Shown: positions 25,583 through 35,690, counted from the first letter of the stretch. The stretch is DNA of 64,000 nucleotides from Mycobacterium bourgelatii (GCF_010723575.1 NZ_BLKZ01000002.1:620001-684000); one strand, 5' to 3'. Program-made: numbers and translations. The notes: generated by a model not told the origin, from the sequence alone.

Positions 25583-27070
25583 GTGCCACTTAATCTGTCC
25601 AACCGCGACCAGAATTCGGGGCACCTGTTCTATAACCGGCGACTGCGTGCGGCGATCACGAGGTTCTCCGTGCGAATGAAACATGACGACCGTAAACAAC
25701 AAGCGGCGGTGGCGCTTTCGGTCGTGTTGGTGTTGCTCGGTGTCGGGTGGATGGCCTTGCTACACGTCATGAAGCCGGCCGGCCTGATCGGTCAGGCGGC
25801 CATCATCGGCAACCGTGACACGGGGGCGGTATACGCGCGGCTCGATGGTCGCCTCTACCCGGCCCTGAACCTGACTTCGGCGCGACTCGCGGTCGGCAAC
25901 GCTGCCCCGCCGACCTGGGTAACCGCGAGCGAAATCGCCAAGTACCCAACCGGTCCGATGATCGGCATTCCCGGCGTGCCCGACAGCCTGACTGTCACCA
26001 ACGGCGCCGTTTCGGCATGGTCGGTGTGCGACACCGCGTCTCGTGCAGCCGGCACTGGTCCGGTCGTGACAGCCATCGCCGGTCGACTTACCACGCGGGA
26101 CCGGGCCGCTGCGATGAGCCCGAAGCAGGCAATCCTGGTGACGCACGACGGTGCTACTCATGTGATCTGGGGCGGCCAGCGGTCGCGGATCGACCTAACT
26201 GACCGATCGGTCATCTTCAACCTCGGCCTCGATCTCGGGGTGACGCACCCCATCGACGTCTCCAACGCGCTCTTCGACGCGATGCCGTCAACCGAACCCC
26301 TCACGCTGCCGCCAATTCCGGAAGCAGGGACACCTTCTCGTTGGTTGCCGGGCGCAACGGTGGGCACTGTCCTGCAGTCACGCGATGCTAGCGGCGAGAT
26401 CAACGCCTTCTACGCCCTGTTGCCGGGTGGAGTGCAGAAGATCACCGGCTTCGTGGCGGATTTGCTGCGGACCCGCGACTCGCAGGGATCGGCGGCGCCC
26501 ACTCTGGTTGCACCGGACAAGCTGATCCACATCCCGGTCGTCGATGTGCTCGATGTCGACTACTTCCCGTCGGGACGGCTGGAATTCATTGACACAAGGG
26601 CCAACCCGGTCACCTGTGTGGGATGGGAAAAACAATCCAGAGACCCCCAGGCCAGGATCACCATCATTTCCGGACGGGGTTTACCCGTCCCCGTCGGCAT
26701 GGACACCCACGTGGTGCGACTAGTGCGTGACGACCGCAATCCCGACTCGACCGAAGCGCACCAGACCCTGGTCCTGCCCGGTGCGACGAACCTGATTGCG
26801 ACGACGAGCGGAGTCGTCACCGCCGACAGCAGAGAGAGCCTGTATTGGCTTTCACCACAGGGTGTTCGGTACGGGATTCAATCCGAACCGCGAACCCTGC
26901 AAGCCCTGGGACTAGGCGCCCGGATAGCCGCACAGGCGCCATGGCCGATAGTGCGCACCTTTGCATCGGGGCCGGCGATCAGCCGCGACGCGGCACTGGT
27001 TGCCCGCGATGCAATTTCGGCCGGCGGTGCGGTGGGGCCCCTTCCCGACTCGAACGAAGCTGAAAGGTAG
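25583..27070 (+). CDS. eccB: Type VII secretion core protein EccB
   Basis: This 495-residue protein has the EccB layout: a cytoplasmic N-terminus, one membrane helix (41-60), and a large periplasmic domain. C149 and C345 correspond to the conserved disulfide of EccB1. Motifs include I-W-G-G-Q-R-S-R-I-D-L, G-T-V-L-Q-S-R and L-P-G-G-V-Q-K-I-T. EccB is part of the ESX inner-membrane pore with EccC, EccD and EccE. GTG 25583 has GGAAGGAG upstream. eccC follows three bases after the stop. The remaining membrane partners are not in this locus. Confidence 0.95.
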   Translation: MPLNLSNRDQNSGHLFYNRRLRAAITRFSVRMKHDDRKQQAAVALSVVLVLLGVGWMALLHVMKPAGLIGQAAIIGNRDTGAVYARLDGRLYPALNLTSARLAVGNAAPPTWVTASEIAKYPTGPMIGIPGVPDSLTVTNGAVSAWSVCDTASRAAGTGPVVTAIAGRLTTRDRAAAMSPKQAILVTHDGATHVIWGGQRSRIDLTDRSVIFNLGLDLGVTHPIDVSNALFDAMPSTEPLTLPPIPEAGTPSRWLPGATVGTVLQSRDASGEINAFYALLPGGVQKITGFVADLLRTRDSQGSAAPTLVAPDKLIHIPVVDVLDVDYFPSGRLEFIDTRANPVTCVGWEKQSRDPQARITIISGRGLPVPVGMDTHVVRLVRDDRNPDSTEAHQTLVLPGATNLIATTSGVVTADSRESLYWLSPQGVRYGIQSEPRTLQALGLGARIAAQAPWPIVRTFASGPAISRDAALVARDAISAGGAVGPLPDSNEAER

Positions 27071-27073
27071 CCG

Positions 27074-30000
27074 ATGTCGAAGCGAGGCTTCATCCGCTCG
27101 ACGCGGGCTCCCGTTCCGAGTGTGGCGCCGGTACGCGTGGCGGTCGGAGCGCCGCTGGCGTTGCCCGAACGTGAACCGCGAAACATCTTGCTGATGATCG
27201 CGCTACCGGCGCTGCTGATAGGGATCGTCGGGACGCTGGTGGTGATGTATGCGTCGGGTGTCCGCTCATTGCAGTCGGGTGTCTTCCCGATGATGGGGTT
27301 GGTCGGCTTCGGCGCACTCATGTTCGGTGGGCGGTTCGGCCGCGGACGTCGAATCACCTGGGGTGAACAGGAGAAACTGCGCCGCAGCTACCTGCGCCAA
27401 CTCGACGACGACCGGGAAGAGGTGCAGCGGGCTGGCCAAAACCAACGGCGGGCACAGCTTTTCGTGCACTGCGACCCACAGAAGCTGGAAACGGTCATCG
27501 GAAGTCCGCGGATGTGGGAGCGGCGCCCGAACGACACCGACTTCCTGGACGTGCGGCTGGGGATTGGGGTGCAGCAGGCCAGCGAGTCCGCGGTGACCCT
27601 GCAGTGGCCGGACGTGCCCATCGGCGAAGAACTCGAACCCGTGACCGGCGGTGCGCTCCGGGATTTCATCCTCGAACAGAGCAAGATTCGCGGGATCGGC
27701 AAAGTGCTGAGTCTGCGATCCAAACCCGGATTCAGCGTGATCGCCGATGACCCGAACGAACTGCACAGCCTGGCGCGCTCGATCCTGTGTTCGCTGGCGG
27801 TCTACCACAGCCCTGACGACCTCAAGATCATGGTGGTCACCCGTCATCCCGAACTGTGGTCTTGGTTGGTGTGGCTGCCGCACAACCAGCACGACGAGAT
27901 GTTCGACGCATGCGGGTTGCGCCGCTTGGTATTCGCGTCGCCCACCGAGCTGGAAGAGTCGCTCGATGCGGAGCTGCACCGTAAGGGGCGCGGCCCTTGG
28001 GCGCCGCCGGTCGGGTCGAGTCCAACCTCGATGCCCTCTCCCATCGAGGCGGGCATGTCGTTGGGTCCGCACTGGGTGATCGTGGACGACAACGTGGGCA
28101 CACCCGAACAATGGGAAGGTGTGACCGGACAGAAGGGTATGGCCGGAATCACGGTGCTGCGGTTGGCAACCCGGGTTGGCACCGGTGTCGGATTCGCCGA
28201 CGAGTCGCAACGGTTCGTAGTGCGCGAAGGCAGGCTCACGCATCGCGGCACCTTCTACGCCGTGGCGGACACTCTGGCCGACAGCACCGCCAACCGGTAT
28301 GCGCGGGCGCTGGCGAGGTGGGCGCCGATGAGTGCTGGGGAGCTCGCCGAAACCGACAGTCAAGCTGGGGAATTGCTGCGGGCATTGGGGATAGCCGATC
28401 CGCGAGACCTCGACGTCGACCGGCTCTGGGCCGAGAGCCGAGGTCGGGGCGACTCGAAGTGGGCCATGGTGCCCGTGGGGGTGAAGCAAAGCGGAGAGCT
28501 GCAATACGTGATACTGCGCGCCAAAGACTTTGGTGGCTATGGCTTCCACTCGGTGGTAATCGGCACCTCCGGATCAGGTAAGTCGGAATACTTCTTGTCG
28601 TTGTGCAGCGGGATCGCGCTGACTCACTCGCCGGAGACGTTCATCGTGATCTTCGTCGACATGAAGTTCGAGTCGGCGGCTCAGGACCTGCAGGGGTTTC
28701 CGCACGTCGCGGGCTCGTTGTCGAATCTCGGCAAAGATGACCGCCATCTGGCGGAACGCATGCGCAAGGCCATCAACGGCGAGATCGCGAGACGTTACCG
28801 GCTTTTCAAGGATGCTGGCGCCCGCGACGCGAATGAGTATGAGGAGATGCGACTCGCCGGACGGGATCTAGAGCCAGTTCCGATTCTGCTGGTGATCATC
28901 GACGAGTACCTCGAGCTGTTCATACACCATCCCGAGTGGATCGATCTGGTCATCCACATCGGACAGGAAGGCCGCGGCTGCAACGTGTTCTTCACGCTCG
29001 GCGGACAGCGACTAGATTTGTCGTCACTGAGCAAGGCCAAGAGCAACATCGCATTCCGGGTGGCCCTGCGCGCGGAAACCGCCGAAGACTCTCGCGATGT
29101 GATTGGTAGCGACGCTGCTCTTCACCTGCCGTCGAAGGAGAACGGTTACGCGCTGCTCAAGGTGGGCCCGCGCGACCTCGAACAGTTCCGGTGCTTCTAC
29201 GTATCGGCCCCATTTGTGGTGCCGAAGCCGGTGACCAACGTGAGCACGCCGATTTCCGTGAACTTCTCCCAACCACGTTCCTATACCTGGGAATACCAAC
29301 CGCTTAGTGATGCCGACAGTGCAGCGTTGGCGACGGCCGAGCAGCCCGAGGAACCCGACGAATTCCTTTTCCATTCCGACGGGTTCCGCAAGATGAAACT
29401 CGTGGACGTGATCCGAGAGTCACTGGTATCGCATCCCGTGCGGCCACCGCACCAGATCTGGTTGCCGCCTTTGGAAGTCAGCGAACCGATCGATGCATTG
29501 GTAGCGCGCTGGAGAGGCAAGCCGTGGAACGCCGACTACGGCGACAACCACGGCCTGGTGTTTCCGTTGGGGATTGTGGACATTCCCGAGGAGCACGCCC
29601 AGCGTGTGCATGCCGTCGATGCCGAGATGGACAACATCATGGTGGTCGCGACGGCGCAACGCGGAAAGTCCACCACCCTAATGACGTTGATGACGTCTGC
29701 GGCGTTGATGTATCGGCCCGAACGAGTAACATTCTTCTGCATCGGCGCCTCGCTGCATGCCGTCGAAGAACTGCCGCATGTGGCATCGGTGGTCAGCCAG
29801 ACCGATGCCGAAGGGGTGTCGCGCACCATCGCTTCGATCGAGGGGCTCGTCCTGGCCCGCGAAGCGTCGTTCAAGAAGTACCAAATCGACATTGCCGAGT
29901 TTCGGGAAAGACGGTTCGGCACCGCCCTCGACAGTGCCGGTAGCACCGATCCCGACGACAAGTTCGGCGATGTTTTCCTCGTCATCGACAACTTTGCCGA

Positions 30001-31156
30001 CTTCTACGACAAGAACGCCGCCATGGGCGACCGCGCGATCGCCATCGCCCGCCAGGGGCTGTCGTACGGCGTCCACGTCATGACCAGCGCCACGGCATGG
30101 TTGGTCGGCCAGAAGCAGCAACTGGTGAATGTGTCCAACGCGCGAATTCAGTTGCGGCTCAGCAATCCAGACGAAACCCAGATGGGCCAGGGCTTCGAGC
30201 GGAAGAAGGCCGCACGCAACACGTTGGATCGGCCCGGCTTCGGTTTGACCCGGGACGGCCACGAACTGCTGGTCGGGGTACCCGAGATCGTCGGGCCCGA
30301 TGGCGAACGTGTGGCGACCCGCGATATCGGTGCGTTAGTTGCCGGGTTGACCGGCGCCGGCCGCGTCGAGAGACTGGCTCGGTTGCCCGGCCGAGTCTCG
30401 CTCGACGAAGTGGCCGCAGCTTTTGCGACGAACCCGGCCTCGGTAGACCCGTTGAACATCCCGTTCGCGATTGGCGAAACCGCTTTGCGCCCAGTCGCAT
30501 TGCCCACCAGAGTCGTGCCGAACCTGCTGATTGTTGGTCGGCAATCATGCGGCAAGACAACGGCTTTGGCCGCTCTTGGCAAGACGATCGTCGAACGCCT
30601 GACGCCAGAGCAGGCCCAAATCACCATCATCGACCCCAAGACGTCGCTCATCGGCAGGGTCCAGGGCGACCATGTGCGGGCATACGCCTATACCGCCGAT
30701 GACATCGACACCGTGATCGCAGAACTCGCGCAGGTCCTGCGCGATCGCCTGCCGCCGTCAGGCTTAAGTCAACAACAGCTGCTCACCCGAGGCGACTGGG
30801 AGGGACCGCACCATTTCATCCTGATCGACGATGAGCAGGAACTTCGGCCGCACGGTGTGGTGGGTAAGGGCGCTGCGACCGCCCCGCTGTGGGGGTTGAT
30901 CGAACGTGGCCGCGAGATTGGCCTGCACGTGTTCGCTTCTCGGTTGCCTGGGAACTGGGCGGGCGTTTCGGTGACCAACCCGTTCTTGCAGAGGATGACG
31001 GGTTCGCGGGCGCCGACCTTGTTCATGGACAACGATCCGGCGGCGGTGAAGGTGTTCGGAAGGACTAGCGCGCAACAATTCCCGCCGGGACGTGGCCTCC
31101 TCGTCACGACCGACGGCGTGATGGAGGGAGTGCTGGTCGGAGAGCCACAAACCTGA
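27074..31156 (+). CDS. eccC: Type VII secretion ATPase EccC (fused EccCa-EccCb)
   Basis: This 1360-residue FtsK/SpoIIIE-type ATPase has two N-terminal membrane helices (about 36-58 and 69-86), a DUF domain, then three ATPase domains. D1 has Walker A G-T-S-G-S-G-K-S (about 497) and Walker B V-I-I-D-E-Y. D2 has A-T-A-Q-R-G-K-S-T (about 860), lacking the first Gly, and V-I-D-N-F. D3 has G-R-Q-S-C-G-K-T-T (about 1155) and I-L-I-D-D. ESX-1 splits EccC into two genes, whereas here it is fused. EccC recognises the export signal of substrates and drives secretion. Confidence 0.96.
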   Translation: MSKRGFIRSTRAPVPSVAPVRVAVGAPLALPEREPRNILLMIALPALLIGIVGTLVVMYASGVRSLQSGVFPMMGLVGFGALMFGGRFGRGRRITWGEQEKLRRSYLRQLDDDREEVQRAGQNQRRAQLFVHCDPQKLETVIGSPRMWERRPNDTDFLDVRLGIGVQQASESAVTLQWPDVPIGEELEPVTGGALRDFILEQSKIRGIGKVLSLRSKPGFSVIADDPNELHSLARSILCSLAVYHSPDDLKIMVVTRHPELWSWLVWLPHNQHDEMFDACGLRRLVFASPTELEESLDAELHRKGRGPWAPPVGSSPTSMPSPIEAGMSLGPHWVIVDDNVGTPEQWEGVTGQKGMAGITVLRLATRVGTGVGFADESQRFVVREGRLTHRGTFYAVADTLADSTANRYARALARWAPMSAGELAETDSQAGELLRALGIADPRDLDVDRLWAESRGRGDSKWAMVPVGVKQSGELQYVILRAKDFGGYGFHSVVIGTSGSGKSEYFLSLCSGIALTHSPETFIVIFVDMKFESAAQDLQGFPHVAGSLSNLGKDDRHLAERMRKAINGEIARRYRLFKDAGARDANEYEEMRLAGRDLEPVPILLVIIDEYLELFIHHPEWIDLVIHIGQEGRGCNVFFTLGGQRLDLSSLSKAKSNIAFRVALRAETAEDSRDVIGSDAALHLPSKENGYALLKVGPRDLEQFRCFYVSAPFVVPKPVTNVSTPISVNFSQPRSYTWEYQPLSDADSAALATAEQPEEPDEFLFHSDGFRKMKLVDVIRESLVSHPVRPPHQIWLPPLEVSEPIDALVARWRGKPWNADYGDNHGLVFPLGIVDIPEEHAQRVHAVDAEMDNIMVVATAQRGKSTTLMTLMTSAALMYRPERVTFFCIGASLHAVEELPHVASVVSQTDAEGVSRTIASIEGLVLAREASFKKYQIDIAEFRERRFGTALDSAGSTDPDDKFGDVFLVIDNFADFYDKNAAMGDRAIAIARQGLSYGVHVMTSATAWLVGQKQQLVNVSNARIQLRLSNPDETQMGQGFERKKAARNTLDRPGFGLTRDGHELLVGVPEIVGPDGERVATRDIGALVAGLTGAGRVERLARLPGRVSLDEVAAAFATNPASVDPLNIPFAIGETALRPVALPTRVVPNLLIVGRQSCGKTTALAALGKTIVERLTPEQAQITIIDPKTSLIGRVQGDHVRAYAYTADDIDTVIAELAQVLRDRLPPSGLSQQQLLTRGDWEGPHHFILIDDEQELRPHGVVGKGAATAPLWGLIERGREIGLHVFASRLPGNWAGVSVTNPFLQRMTGSRAPTLFMDNDPAAVKVFGRTSAQQFPPGRGLLVTTDGVMEGVLVGEPQT

Positions 31157-31232
31157 ATCGACAGGTGGCGTGCCCGGTTCTAGACTCAGACGCCTTCGCC
31201 CTCGGGCAGCGGAGCAAATCAGTTGGGAGGCA

Positions 31233-31544
31233 ATGAATATGAGTGGCGTGTTCGGCATGGTTCCGGGTGCCGTCGATTTGTCCGCAGCCGTGGAGGCCGG
31301 GATCAGCGAGGAGATGGCGGCGACCACCGCCGCCGGGGCTGCTGCGCTCACCGGCGTTGTGCCGATGGCGACGGATGTCGACTCGATTGAGTTCGCAGCG
31401 GCCTTGAACGCCGCGGGAGCCGCATACATCGCAACGGCCGGCGAGCACATCGGCCAACGCGTGGCCTTCTCGGGTGCGCAAGGCTTGGCGTCGGCGGCCA
31501 ATGTAGCCGCGGAGGCGGTCCGCGCAGCGGCTACCGCGCTGTAG
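31233..31544 (+). CDS. PE-family protein (PE35-like)
   Basis: ATG 31233 follows GGGAGG and gives 103 residues of Ala-rich helix-turn-helix. The position directly after eccC and before a PPE gene matches PE35 in ESX-1. At the C-terminal end, where PE proteins carry the Y-x3-D/E export motif, this one reads N-V-A-A-E, so the Tyr is absent. PE proteins dimerise with PPE partners and are exported as pairs; the downstream PPE is the likely partner. Confidence 0.8.
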   Translation: MNMSGVFGMVPGAVDLSAAVEAGISEEMAATTAAGAAALTGVVPMATDVDSIEFAAALNAAGAAYIATAGEHIGQRVAFSGAQGLASAANVAAEAVRAAATAL

Positions 31545-31557
31545 GAGCGGTTCTGAC

Positions 31558-32745
31558 ATGCCCGATCCCAGGTGGACAGGTCCCCCCGAGGTTGTCGCGG
31601 CGATATTTGAGGCGGGTTCTCCGGCCTCGGTGATCGCCAACAACGTCGTATGGGTCACCGAGACCGCCAACGAAGAGCTCGCGGAGGGGCTGTCCGAAGT
31701 CAACGCCTTGGCGACAGCTGCGCAGTGGCAAGGCGTCGGCGCAGTCTGCTCCATGCTGACCGCGACCGGACTCAACGCCGGGTTGCAGACGCTGGTCGGT
31801 TGGACCGCCGAGAAAATTAGCGTCACCCAGGCCGCGGTCGAAGCCTTCGCGCTGGCGCGGTCCTCGGTGATTCCGTCAGTGATCTCGCAGACCAACCGCG
31901 ACGAGTGGGCGGTACTGAATGGCACCAACTTCTTCGGCCAAAACACCCCGGCGATAGTTGAGCGCGATACGGAGTATTTCGGCGAGCACTGGCCGCACAA
32001 CTCGAGTGTGGGTTGGACCTACTCAGCCGCGCTGAGCGCGTTGACCGCGGCACTGGCCGTTCCCCCGCCGCCGGCCCCAGTGGGCGCATCGCCGGCCGCG
32101 CCGGCGGCGGCGGCACAAGCAGTGGCCCAGAGTGCGGGCCAGGCCGGGATGCACAACGCGGCGCAAGCGTCGACCCAGGCGGCGCAGCTCGCGGGCCAGA
32201 CCACTGGTCCGGCCGACACGGGCGCCCGGCAGCTCGGCTCGTTGATGCAGGAACCGCTGCAGATGGTGTCGGGTGTCGCCGAACCGTTCAAACAACTGGG
32301 CCAAGCGCCGATGCAGGCCGCGCAGGGGTTCACCGGCCTGCCCCAGGGCATGATGCGGGCGATCGGTATGGGCGGGATGTTTCCCGCGGGGACGGGGACG
32401 CCGAGCGTGGCCGGGGCCGGGATCGCGCCCGTCGCCGGTGCGGGCGGTGCCTCGGGAGGTGGCGGTGCGGGCGGCGGTCCCGGTCTTCCCGGTGCCGGAT
32501 TGACCAGTTACACCCGACCCACCAGCAGCTTCGAGCCGGGCGGCAGGCCAACCAGCTTGCGCGCCGGTGTTCTCAACGCCGCGGAGTTGCGCGGCCCTAC
32601 GGTATCGACCGGGCTAGGCGGTGCCCCCATGCCGATGACGCCGGCCGGCATGCTGGCCCGAGGTAACGGCACCGAATCCGACAAGGACGCGGTGACGCGT
32701 GCACGGGTTGTCGTTGCGGGAGACCTTACGGACCCCCGCCGTTAG
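31558..32745 (+). CDS. PPE-family protein (PPE68-like)
   Basis: This 395-residue protein has the Pro-Pro-Glu motif at residues 9-11, a W-Q-G turn near residue 56, and T-N-F-F-G-Q-N-T-P as in PPE68 (T-N-F-F-G-I-N-T). The first ~175 residues form the helical PPE domain; the rest is Ala/Gln/Gly/Pro-rich, ending V-A-G-D-L-T-D-P-R-R. It lies 13 bp after the PE gene. In ESX-1, PPE68 is followed by esxB-esxA; here there are no such genes and the next gene is a convergent PE_PGRS. Confidence 0.85.
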   Translation: MPDPRWTGPPEVVAAIFEAGSPASVIANNVVWVTETANEELAEGLSEVNALATAAQWQGVGAVCSMLTATGLNAGLQTLVGWTAEKISVTQAAVEAFALARSSVIPSVISQTNRDEWAVLNGTNFFGQNTPAIVERDTEYFGEHWPHNSSVGWTYSAALSALTAALAVPPPPAPVGASPAAPAAAAQAVAQSAGQAGMHNAAQASTQAAQLAGQTTGPADTGARQLGSLMQEPLQMVSGVAEPFKQLGQAPMQAAQGFTGLPQGMMRAIGMGGMFPAGTGTPSVAGAGIAPVAGAGGASGGGGAGGGPGLPGAGLTSYTRPTSSFEPGGRPTSLRAGVLNAAELRGPTVSTGLGGAPMPMTPAGMLARGNGTESDKDAVTRARVVVAGDLTDPRR

Positions 32746-32753
32746 CTCCGCCG

Positions 32754-35311
32754 TCACTGACCGCCCTTGCCGGACGCGCCGCTGTCGCCGTTGTACCCGC
32801 TGGCAGGGCTGGCGCCAGTGTGACCGATCAGCATGCCGCCGGTGGCGCCGACGCCGCCGTGCCCGCCGATTCCCCCGGTCCCGCCGGTGCCGCCGGATCC
32901 GCCGTGGCCTGCTTCGCTGCCTCCGCCGTCGCCGCCGATACCGCCGAATCCGCCGGTTCCAGCACTGCCGCCGGAGCCTCCGTTGCCGAACTGCTGAGCG
33001 CCACGACCGCCGTCGCCGCCGTTCCCACCGGATCCGCCCGTGCCCCCGGCCCCGCCAGCACCGCCAGAGGTACCCAACCCGCCTTGGCCGCCATATCCGC
33101 CGTCACCACCGTGGCCAGCGGCTCCCCCGGCGCCGCCATTGCCGTAGACGAACCCGGCCGATCCGCCGGTGCCGCCGATCCCGCCGCGCCCACCGACGCC
33201 GCCGACCCCGCCGGTCCCGCCGACCCCGCCGTCTCCGCCAAAGCGCCAGCCGCCGCCACCGCCATACCCACCGAAACCGCCGTCTGCGGCCGCTCCGCCG
33301 GCCCCACCGTGGCCCAGAATCCGTCCGCCGCTGCCACCTGTGCCGCCGACCCCGGCGTTGCCGCCGGCGCCGCCGGCACCGCCGCTACCGCCTGCGCCGC
33401 CCGTCGAGCCCATGTTGCCGACGCGGAAGCCGCCGTCGCCACCCCAGCCACCATTGCCGCCGGCACCGGCGGAGCCGCCTGCGCCGCCGTTGCCGAAGAG
33501 CCACCCGCCAGCTCCGCCGGCTCCGCCCGAGCCGCCGGCCCCACCGGCGCCGCCGATCGCGCCGGCGCCGCCGATCCCCCCGAAGCCGTCGAAGTCGGCC
33601 TGTACCCTGCCGCCGTAGCCGCCTCCGCCGCCCCAGCCACCTGTTCCGCCCGCCCCGCCGGCTCCGCCGCTGCCATACAGCCAACCGCCGCTGCCGCCGC
33701 TGCCGCCTGAACCGCCGATGCCTCCGGCGCCTCCCGTCCCGCCGGCCCCGCCCGCCTCGTTGATGAAGGTGGACGTGTCACCCCCACCGCCTCCCCAACC
33801 GCCGTTGCCGCCCGCGCCTGCGTCGCCGCCGTTGCCGCCGGCCCCGATCAGTCCGGCGTTGCCGCCAGCTCCCCCCGCACCGCCGGCTCCACCGAATCCG
33901 CCCGCACCGCCGTGCTCGCCGCCACCGCTTTCATAGATTTCGGGCCCGTCCCCGCCGTTACCACCGGCGCCGGCGTTGCCGCCGTTACCCGCGTTGCCGT
34001 ACAGCCAGCCACCGTTTCCGCCGGCTCCCCCAGCACCGCCCGCACCGCCGTTCCCGGCGGAGCCGGGGTCACCGGGGCTGGGGAGCTGAGCGCCCCCGTT
34101 GCCGCCGTTGCCGCCCGACCCGGCGTGTCCGCCCGTCCCGCCTCCGCCGAGCAGGCGCGCGCTGCCGCCGACTCCGCCGGCGCCGCCGGCTCCGCCGTGA
34201 CCACCGGCACCGCTGGCTATCTGAAGTCCGAGTCCGCCGTGGCCAGCGTCGCCACCGTTTCCGGCGTTGCCGCCCTGGCCGCCGCTGCCGAACAGCCATC
34301 CGCCAGCGGCGCCCGCGCCACCGTTGCCCCCGCTGCCGCCGTCGCCGCCGTTGGCGGCGTTCTGGCCGTTGCCGCCTGCACCTCCGCTGCCGGCATGACC
34401 GCCTGCACCGCCATCACCGATTAATCCAGTGGCGCCGCCGGCGCCCCCAGATCCGCCATGGCCCCCCGCGGCCCCGGATTCGGATCCGGCGGCGCCGCCA
34501 TCCGCACCGGCACCGCCGGAGCCATACAGCCATCCGCCCTGGCCACCGTTGCCGCCGTGACCGCCGTTCCCGCCGGCTCCGAACTCGCCTTCAGCACCGG
34601 CGGCGCCAGCCCCGCCGGCCCCGCCGGCCCCGATCAGCCAGGCGCGTCCACCGGCTCCGCCGGCACCGCCAGACCCGCCGGGAAGGCCACCGATGCCACC
34701 GGCGCCCCCGGCACCGCCGTTGCCGTACAACCAACCGCCATTGCCGCCGGCCCCACCGGCACCGCCATTGCCGAAGAAGTCACCGGCCCCACCGGCACCC
34801 CGGCCCCGCCATGACCGATCAATCCAGCGGACCCCCCGGCACCCCCGGCCACCCCGGGGGCGGTGCTGTTGCCACCGGCGCCCCCGTTGCCGTACAACAA
34901 ACCGCCTGCCCCACCCGGCAGGCCAACTCCCTCGGACGTGGTCCCCCCGTTGGCGCCGTCGCCGATCAACGGACGGCCGAACAGCGCCATCGTCGGAGCG
35001 TTGACCGTGTCCAGCACCAGCTGCTGGATGTTGGCAGTCTCGGCGCTGCCATACGCGCCAGCACTTGCCGTTAAGGCTTGGACGAACTGCTCGTGGAATG
35101 CGGACGCCTGAGCGCTCGCAGCCTGGTACTCGAGCGCATGGTTGCTGAACAACGCGGCGACGGCCGCTGACACCTCATCAGCGGCGGCGACCGCCAGCGC
35201 CGTGGTGGGCTCGGCAACTGCGGCGTTGACGGCGTTCAGAGTCGAACCGATCGAAGCCGCGTCTGCCGCAGCTGTAGCGACCCAGTCTGGAAGCACATTC
35301 ACGAACGACAT
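32754..35311 (-). pseudogene. PE_PGRS gene with a frameshift
   Basis: Starting at ATG 35311 there is a complete PE domain (MSFVNVLPDWVATAAADAAS, with the Y-G-S-A-E export motif near residue 90), a linker, and the first G-G-A-G-G repeats. Near 34798-34801 the reading frame breaks at a G run; the PGRS region continues in another frame to a stop at 32754 (G-G-A/G-G-N repeats, G-G-W-L-Y-G-N). One missing base would restore a protein of about 850 residues. In GC-rich PGRS DNA this can be an assembly error or a genuine phase-variable/broken gene. Confidence 0.8.
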
Positions 35312-35505
35312 TTAGAACCCCTCAAGTACGAACACATTGGCAGGGACAAGGACGATCACCAGCGCCGCTAGGCGATGTTTTGTCGGACGATAAGGTCCCG
35401 CTTCTTCCTGCGGTATGTGCAGAGCGCCAGCGTCGGAGCGCTGCAAACCCGGGTTATTGGGCAAAATGCACAGGCGGCGAGGCAGGGCTAAGGGCTCCGC
35501 CTCGC

Positions 35506-35690
35506 GCTCATCGCCCCGGGCTCAAGCTGTTACGGCCCGGTCTCTCTTCGCGCGCTGCGCGCGCTCATCGCCCAGCGCTCAGCTGTTACGGCCCGGTCTC
35601 TCTTCGCGCGCTGCGCGCGCTCATCGCCCCAGGCTCAAGCCTTACGGCCCAAGCTCTCTTCGCGCGCTACGCGCGCTCATCGCCCCGGGC
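35506..35690. repeat. 56-57-bp tandem repeats, MIRU-like
   Basis: A unit containing GCTCATCGCCCC, TTACGGCCC, TCTCTTCGCGCGCT and a CGCGCGC inverted repeat occurs with starts at about 35506, 35563, 35619 and 35675 (three full spacings of 56-57 bp plus an end piece). On the minus strand each carries GGCGATGAGCGCG; the last copy overlaps the stop codon of the next gene (35677). Mycobacterial interspersed repetitive units show this same stop-codon overlap. Confidence 0.75.

Noticed and set aside
32699..33763. Arg-rich and Pro-rich plus-strand frames across the PGRS region
   Set aside because: They are translations of the GGC/GCC repeats in other frames and have no non-repeat domain.
35506..35690. 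Possible CRISPR array
   Set aside because: The units are contiguous tandem copies with no unique spacers and include a gene stop codon.
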